Shown in pieces: positions 13,301-22,300 of a stretch of 64,000 nucleotides of DNA; the first letter of the stretch is position 1; the number at the start of each line of letters is the position of its first letter. The notes beneath the pieces are model-generated. The model saw only the letters and a list, made by a program, of their open reading frames with translations. It made no database searches and was not told where the DNA came from. The DNA comes from Tretioscincus oriximinensis (taxonomy: Eukaryota; Chordata; Lepidosauria; Squamata; Gymnophthalmidae): contig JAJVDF010000432.1 of assembly GCA_022410635.1 (NCBI GenBank), positions 84,196-148,195 on the forward strand, in the 5' to 3' direction. A program made the translations under genes and the position numbers.

Positions 13301-16300
13301 AGACCTGTCTATGCACTGAAATTGGCAGAAGAGTACCTCTCAGTTGAAGCTAGAAGAGAAGAGAAGGGACCTGTCTCACAGCCTTCTCTGTGATAGCAAA
13401 AAGGTTGTGAAATGACATTCCCTTTGAGGCCTGTTATCCTTTGTTTCTTGTCTATTATATATTTATTCTCATTTTATGTGTTCCTAAGAGCTATAACACA
13501 TCATAACTACTTGGGTATAAGGTGGGATATAGCTGAATGTAAACAACAAATACTTTGATGTGACCTTGGATATAAGTATGTTAGGTGTTATTTGGATTCC
13601 AAAATCAAATATGAATGTGGCAAATGAGGAGGATGAGGAGGAATATCTGCTTGGTTAAAAATGGCAAATGTAACGGTGGGGTACTTTTGAATCCTCATTG
13701 TGAAGTCTAATTTGGAATTCACTAGTCTTTTTTTCTCTTGCAATTGGTTGGATGAACCAAATGGTCAAGTTTGATTTGGAATTTTGTGGGGGTTTTTTCC
13801 AATTGGTTGTATTTCCCAAAGCAGAAAAAAATCAATTTACAAAGTTAGAGCAGTGGAGATATGTGAACTCAATCCATGTCTATGGAATGGACTGCTCAGA
13901 TGGAAGCTCAGCCTCTAAAAATAATTCATGCATTTTTTTGCTTCCCTTTACAAAAAATGTCGGAAACCGTTGGTGTGAACCACAGTTTAAACATGGGGAA
14001 AAGGAAAGTTTAGTAATTACTTTGCTGGTGCCTTTGCCAAGATTTGCACATCTCTTTTCCAAGTTCAGCATCAAAAAGTACAGGTAGATCTTTGTCATGT
14101 AAACTTGCAGATCTATGTACCTCAGAGCACTTAGGATGTGTTTCTGTGTATAGAAATTGGTATTTATGCAGCTGGAGATGAATTGTGACTCACGTCTGCT
14201 GCAAAATTAGGCTCAACCTGTGAAATGCCAAGTTTGAATATCTTTTTTTGCAGAATTGCTTTTGCCACGGGAATGAAAGCTGAACAGTTGAGGAACGCCC
14301 TTTCAAATGCCTTATTATGTGTCCATCATGTTTTCATTGTATATTGCTATCAAACGACATTCACTAAGTTACAGTGACATTTAAAATATAAGCCAGTCCT
14401 CTAAAGGGCAGATCCGAGCTACTCATCTGGGTGTGAGAGACTGTTCAGAGTTAAGATCATTTTCACAAGCCGAATCACTCAGAGCAGTGCATGCTTTAAA
14501 ACAGTGGTCCAGGCATTGCTTACTTAGTCTACTGTATTTGGATATTTCAGAATAAAACACTGTCTGGACTGCTTTAGTTTGGAGTATTCATGCATTAGTT
14601 CAGACTATTTAATTATAGCAGAATAAATAAGTGAATAAATAAGATCCATACATTTATTGCACAATAGGTTCCTAGCAATCACAAAAAGAGTCAAAGTAAA
14701 TTAAACCCTGACAAAGCAATTGAACAAGGCCTAGTGATAAGCAGCAAACCCTTTGATCCTGACTACTTGCAATTTCTATATGTAGTTTTCAAATGGTAGC
14801 TGCCAGATTAGAGGATATTATACCCTCATGAGGTTCAATTGCCAAAACTTGACTACTTTTTGGCAAAGCATTTTGAATGAAATTCAGTTACAAATGTATA
14901 GATCTCGTTAGTAATAGAAGTGGCAATATCGAATAGTATTGAATTATTACATTTGAATTTTTCTGATTTTTATATTGTGAAATCATGTATCTGGACCTCA
15001 CATATTGTAATTACTAGAGGCTGGAAGGACAAAACAAAGTAACCAACTGAAAACTGGTGGGAATATATGATGGACCTTAGGCATTACAACTTCACCAAAA
15101 TACCCTAGGCAAGAAAATGGTATAAGCTCATAGAATTGATAAGCTCATATCAAGTCTAATACTATCACCTTAATTCAAACAATACTGATGTTTTTTGAGT
15201 ATAGAAATGTTATATAATGTTTTTTCCCTTTTTTCCCTTCTCTTTTACCAAAAAGACATATCCAAGTGGAGGGGGTGTAGGTTTGTATGGGGAGTTTGTA
15301 TTTATCTATGTGTTTATTGTTTTGTTCATTTTTTAAAAAGAGCTATAGATATAGATATAGGTATACTGTATATATCTATGTAATATATATATACTGCACA
15401 ATCAAGCTTTTTTCAAATATGGGAAAAATGACTCCATGTTGTAGATTCTTAAATCTTGAATTCATGGAAGCTTGGAAATGTTAACCATAATAAAGTAATG
15501 TTACTTACAGAGTCAGGGAATTTGGTTCTATTAATACCTTTTCTTTGTAGCATCTGAGCCTGTGCCACTTCTGAGCTGGTACCTGGAAGTAGTGAAGTAC
15601 TGGATGAGATCCAAAAGCTGAAATTCTGGGCAAAATAATTTAGAAGGTGTGCAGCTGTCTTTGGCTAATGATGTGTGGCTTGTTTCTTTATCTAACTCAG
15701 GTACTCTTGTCTGCACATGCTTCAAGTAACAATTTCCATATCTTCTTGCGTGTAAAGGCCAGTTTCATTATTTTGTTTAAGTTTTTCTGTTTAACCAAAA
15801 TTCAAAACCAATGTCTGATTTTCATTTGTGGATTTTCAATAACTTTAAATTTCAAATTACCTTTATCATTTTCAAGTTTTTTCAGTAACCATTGTGGGGT
15901 TTTCTTTCATAGAAGGATACCAACATTTTGTGTACATGTGTAATTTAAAAGTTGAACAAATGCATATAACAATTTGTTTTTGTGGTTTTTTTAGTCCCTT
16001 GATGATTATAACACAGAAGATAACGAGTCTTGCTTTCCAGGTGCATGATGGTAAGAATAAGTTGCATTTTCCTTTTTCTGTTCCAGGACCTTAATTTTAT
16101 TTATTTACATTTCTAAGACTGCCTTAAACCTGAAGGTTTCAGGGTGATTAACAATAAAAACCCAAATTAACATATTAAAAACAACAGCATCTAAAAGTAG
16201 AAAAAGGAGACACAAAGCTCATAGAATGATAAACTCATATCAAGTCTAATACTATCGCCTTAATATCGTCTTCAAGTATTTTCTGAATGTGCACAGAGTT

Positions 16301-19300
16301 GGTGATAGATGCATCTCAAGGGGGTCTGGGGGCACCATGGGGAAGGCCCTATCCTGAGTTTAGGTAGTCAGGAGGTCCTCCCCTGACGATCTTAAGGTAG
16401 ATTGATATGGGAGAAGGTGTTCCTTTAGGTATGTGGGGCTCAAGTTATGTAAGGCTTTATGGGTTAGAGTTAATACCTTGAATTGGGCTCGGTAGCAAAT
16501 TGGCAGTCGATGCAGCACTTTTAAGACCAGTGTGATCTTATGCAACCATTCCTACAAGAAACCATGAAAATCAGCTTGCTTTTCTATCTACAAGGAGAGG
16601 GCGAGTCCTCTACAATCTGCATCTGCCTCTTTTTATTATTTTTATTCCTTTGTTCTTCATCGCCTGTTCTCTACCCAAGCATCCAGCCAAAGCCTTTTCT
16701 CGAAGAGAAGGGAAACCCACAACTAAATGAGATTCAGAAGGCCTGGGATTCTCTGTCTTCCTTACCCTCTCCTTGCTTCCTATAGCCAACCAGGAGTTTC
16801 ACTACATGCAGCCATACATTCAACTGAGCATTTACCCAGATGATGAGGCTGGGCAAGGCTGAATCCTTATGTTGTCCAGTGATCCTGCAGTTGTGCAGTA
16901 CATGTTTTCAACCTGCTGATGCTTTCACACCTTTGGACTTGGTATGAAGAATCCCAGGAGCAAACAAGGAAATTTGGATTTGGTGTTCTTTCCCCCAACA
17001 ATAGTGATATTCCTGGTGTTCACTTCGATATTCTGGGATGCTGTTGGGCTGCCACAAATACATGTGCCAGTTTCAATATATGGCAGGATAATCCCGAATT
17101 TTGATAAAGACACAGAAATTGCTGTTTTCATTCTAATTAGTCTTTCTAAACTACTTGAAAAATCAGTGCGCTGTCATTGCTGAAATCATTTTTTAAAAAG
17201 TGATGAATGAATGTAGCCCATAAATTACAAGGTAAAAATTGATTAAGATGAATATTGTAATATATCATGGGTTCCATTACTGTATTTGATTTGATTTTCA
17301 GTGTCTGTTTTTGCTAGGACTGGGTCGGAAAGCTGAAGAACTAACAGCTGAACAAAATCAACTTGCTATAAAGTAAGGAACTTGTTCTACTCTATAATCT
17401 CCCCCCCCCAAAAAACCCCAATTATTTAAATACTTTGAATAGTTTTGCAGTAATTTCATTGCTACGATTAATTTGTTAGAATTTCTGTTGTACATATAAT
17501 TCTGCCTATGTACTGGAAAAAATATTTCGGTCACCTGTTTCTGGTAGATTGAAAGATTTCCATATATCAGGGTTTCTTAACATTGGCCTTCCAATGTTCC
17601 TGAATTATAATTTCAGTCCTATTATGATAGATTATTGGGAGTTGTAATTTAGGAGCATCTAAAGAGCCACAAGTTGAGCAGCTGTGCCATAGATCAAATA
17701 TGCATAAAGAATGAGTACTTTTTCTTTGCATTTCTTTTAAATAAAATAATTGTGCATCCTAAAAGCACATACATTTCTCAAGCAAAAAAATTAGAACCAT
17801 GCTTTTACTATAGTATATTATGATACAGTATATTGTTTCTTTAATTTATTTTTGGGATAATTTGTTGGCTATTTCATTGGTTTTCCAATAGTACCCCTGA
17901 AAAATGTACCATGTAAAATTAAAAGCAAGTAGGAATGTGCTGATCTTCAGTTCATAAGAAATTCATTTCTTACCAATTGCTCAGAAAGGTCTAGAACTTA
18001 TCTGACAACCCTAGGTTTCCTAAGTCACCAAGAGCATCATTGAGGATAGGCAAGGTTTGTGTAAAAGAGAAATTTACTTTTTTGTCAAGAGATTTTTAAA
18101 AATTTTAAATATTTAAATTTTTAAATATGTGATTATTTTCACAGGGCACAGCCTTCTCTACTGGAATATTTAAGTTACCAACTCAACTTTATGAGCATTA
18201 TAGCTGGACCATGTAGCAACTTCAAGGATTACATGGCCTTCATTGAAGGGACACATGTACAGATGAAGCTTGTTGAAGTCCCATGGAAGCAGAAGGGTCA
18301 GGACAGACTTCCTAATCCTTCCCCAACGGTAATATTCTACAAGGAAATAAGTTGTACTTGATAACACTCTCTGATAATATGTTTTCTATATTAATATCAA
18401 CTCTTTGAGTTGTGTACAAACTGATAGAAGTGTGATCATACGCACTGTGTATATGCTATAGAACAGTTCAATAAAAAATCTGACTTGAGAATAGAATAGA
18501 AACTTATGTTAAATCAAGGACTCTTTACCATATTCCACTAAACTATGGATTAAAGGTTCACTTGAGTTTAAACTGTGGTTTAATGCAATTACTCTATTTT
18601 GCCATGAATTTCTTTTTATAAAATAGTAGCGTAGACAATGTGAAATGTTATGATTGGATAATCATTAACAACTCTTTTGCATAAGGTTTTTTACCTTTGC
18701 TGTGCTCTCTTTTTTATTGTTGTGTTTTAGGCTGCTGTGCTGCAAAAACTTTGTGTTACGCTTGCATCACTGGTATTATTTCTGACTTTTACCAAAAGCT
18801 TCCCAGTGAAATATATTATTGAAAACCAGTTTATCAACAATACTTCATTCCTGTCAAGGCTTGGTTTTCTGTATGTGGTCATGCAAGCTTCAAAGCCAAA
18901 ATATTACTTTGCATGGACTCTTGGTAAGATTCACGTATTGGTTCTGTTTTTAGTACACGCATGATACACAATTGAGGTCCATCCACAATGAAGTAGCAGC
19001 TGCTAAGTACATTATTTTCCAATGAGTTTTTAAAAGGGAGCCATGTAATATGTTTGGAGCTAAATGTTTCAAGTAAGATCAAAGCTGAGCATCCTACATT
19101 AATTCATTATTGCAGGCAACTGCAGATAAGGGAGAGTTCTGTGAATTTGACCATCAAAATACCTTTTATTTCTGCTTGTCTTTTTCCATGAATGTTGTCT
19201 TGCAAGGCAGACTTGCTTGTTAATCAAAAAAGCTGCTGCTGAGCTGTCCTTGTATTAAATCAGACAGTCATACCATTGTGTGAGAGCCAGTTGTTGAATT

Positions 19301-22300
19301 CTCAGCTTGCAGAAGAGAAAAATGCTGTCCTGATATTAACTGTTGAACTTTAGTTGAAGCCAGTCTTAAATGTTAGTCTTCATAAGCATTTGCAAATGTT
19401 GACTGTCCTGTATAATGAACTCATAGCTTGGTGGGTGACACAATTGTGAAGATGATTCAGAACCAGACATTCAGTGCATAAGAATTTTGTGATGTTTGAC
19501 TCACAATCTGAAATGCTTTATTCTGGAATATCCAACTGTAAGGGAATAAATAAATGAAGCCTGGGTGCAACTCAAAAGACTATCCTGAATTTTATGATTA
19601 AGCTTGGCCTCTATTATTCAAAATTCTCAAATAAAATACTGTAACATAGTTAAATCAAGGTCAGTGGAGCTAAGGGAGTGTTGAAGCCAAATGCGCAAAT
19701 GTTGGTTATTCCCATTTTTGCAATGTTCTCAGTAGAATACAAGTTTAGGTAACTGTTTTTAGAGTCAACCCATTGGGTTGTTCCAGAGAGAGAATCATTC
19801 TTTTAGTAGAATGTTAACATTTAAGTGTTACTCTTCTAAGTCTAGTGTCTGCCCAATAACTATCCATTAGGAAACAATCCTTATATCTAAACAGCCATGA
19901 TAAATCCACATGGCCAAATGGAGTTTGAACCTGTATTTCTCAATTCTTCTTATTAAACAAAAGTTATTTTAGAGATGGTATACTAGTCCAAAGACACACA
20001 CTTGGGCTCACCAAAACACTTCAACATAATTAGGACGTTTCTTTGAATTTTAGTCTAAGATGCTTATTTGTTTTGTAATTACAGCTGATGTCATTAACAA
20101 TGCAGCAGGGTATGGCTTCAGTGGTGTTGACGAACAGGGGAATGTCCACTGGGATCTCTTAACCAATCTGAACATCAGGAATATTGAGGTAAAGTGTAAA
20201 AGCATTTTGCAAAAGGGGGCATTCTATATATTCCTGACTTAAAACTCCCAGCATTCCTTGCAAGCCCTAGCTGGGAGTTATAATTCAGGAACAACTCTGG
20301 GGCTGCTATTGAATACCTTGTTATTTCAATAACAGTTACGAGAGTTGGGGGAAAATACAGTAATAAACTCAGCATAGAGATGACTTAGGCTGCATCCCCA
20401 CATCACTTATTTATTTCACTGTAATTGGATACTCCACAATTAAGCATGGATACTCTGGAATAAATCAGTCCCCACAGTACTTTATTGTGGAATATCCAAC
20501 AACAGTGGAATAAATAAGTGATGTGGAGATGCAGCCTTGGGGATGGTTTGCTGATAGTTTTTTTCATGGAACTTCAACTCATGAACATTCCAGGCTAAGA
20601 AAGATAGAGATGGAACGAGAACAAAAGATTCATATCCTTTAATTTTGCTCTTTAAAAGTACAATTTGCCATTTCATTATGGTGAAATGTTCTCAGTTGAA
20701 ATCTGGACTGTGAAAAAGTAAAACAGTTAAAAGCAATATAAGTGAAAGACTTCCATACAATAGTCTCTTTAAAAAAACCTGTCTTGTGACTCAAATGTTA
20801 CTACCTTTACATTAAATGCCTGTTTTCAATTATGTGTGAGTTTAAATTAATGCAAATGCAGGTCAATAACAAATGGGGTTTTGTTCTCCTAGACAGCCAC
20901 AAGTTTTAAAATGTACATTGATAACTGGAATATCCAAACCACTGCTTGGCTAAAACGGTAAGAAAAGAGAATTTAAGTGCTTTTTAGACTTCTTTAGTTA
21001 TCTTTCCCAACTCTTACTCCAAACTAAACTCCAAGAAATTATTTATTATTTAAGCTTATCCAGTATAAATCTTAATGGCACAATTCCTTTGAATTCTCAG
21101 AAAAACTTTGGTATTAATTTTGACTACATTCTTGTGAATTTCATTACACTGATGAGGAGCTAAATAGATATTCATTTCCCTTCTTTCCAAGATATACTTC
21201 AGCTTCCACTGCTGTACTGAATAATCCACAAGCTGCAGTTTATCAGTAAGAAATAGTCTGAATCAATAATTAGATAAAACTTAAGAGAGAATTCAGTTTC
21301 ATAAGCAGATACATTTGGGAAATGATAACTTCTAGTACATTGTGGATAAAAACTTTTTAATAACCTTTCCCAGTATCCACAAAATTTCTGGGTTCTTCTT
21401 TCACTATTCCAGGAAAAAATTATGGCATAAAAATGTCAATAGTTTGTGATTATGGATTACATTGCTGAAACTTCTTTGCAAGCTCGTGTACAGTGGCAAT
21501 ATTCTGCCATTCATATGATATAACCTAAACAAATTCTAACAGTTTAATAAGTTTAAAATTATGTATTTTGGTTATTCTTGTCCTAACACTTTAAGAAGCC
21601 CTTTCAATGTTTTCTCAGTAAAATACAAGATAATATAGTACCCTTAAATCTGAAGACTTATTTCTTGTCTTCTATGACACAACAAAAATAGGATATATGT
21701 GTTAAATTACATTTTGATTCTAGTTTAGAATAGCAGGTGGTCCTTCTGAATCTTAAAAGGTTGCTTCCAGACTGTTCCCTTGAGCAGTGATATTTGTTTG
21801 TAATAAAAAACGAGTTGTGCTTTCATTTCTGTAAGCCTATGCACGAAAAGAGATTTTTTTTATCCTTGTCATGAAATCCTCTGAAATTCCTTGATTGTAC
21901 TGGGTGATCTATATTCCTGTATAGATCTATATTCCTGATCCTCTGTTGATTCACCTTATTCCTGAGAGGGTATATTGAGAAGGAAAATGTCATCTGAATT
22001 TGTGGGAGGTTGCTAGTACTGTATTGTGAGTTTTTGACTCATCATTGTTGCTTTTTCTATTTAATTCAACAGGATTAAGCAGACAGTTAGTGTTTAGCCT
22101 CTACTCTAGCTGAAAATAATGAAAATATTGTGAATTTCTGTGCAGCTGCCCATATAGACCCAGCAGGGTCATCACAGTATTTTCAGAGTTCTTTAAAGAG
22201 CTGTTAAGAAAAAAAGAATTACAGTGTACTGTCACAAATTGCCATGATGTTATGGGTGACAAACAATTGTGACACTAAAAACTTTTCTTCCCAAAAATGT

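Noticed and set aside
20060..20242. 60-codon frame as a small gene
   Set aside because: It is MBOAT1 exon 9 read through into flanking intron.
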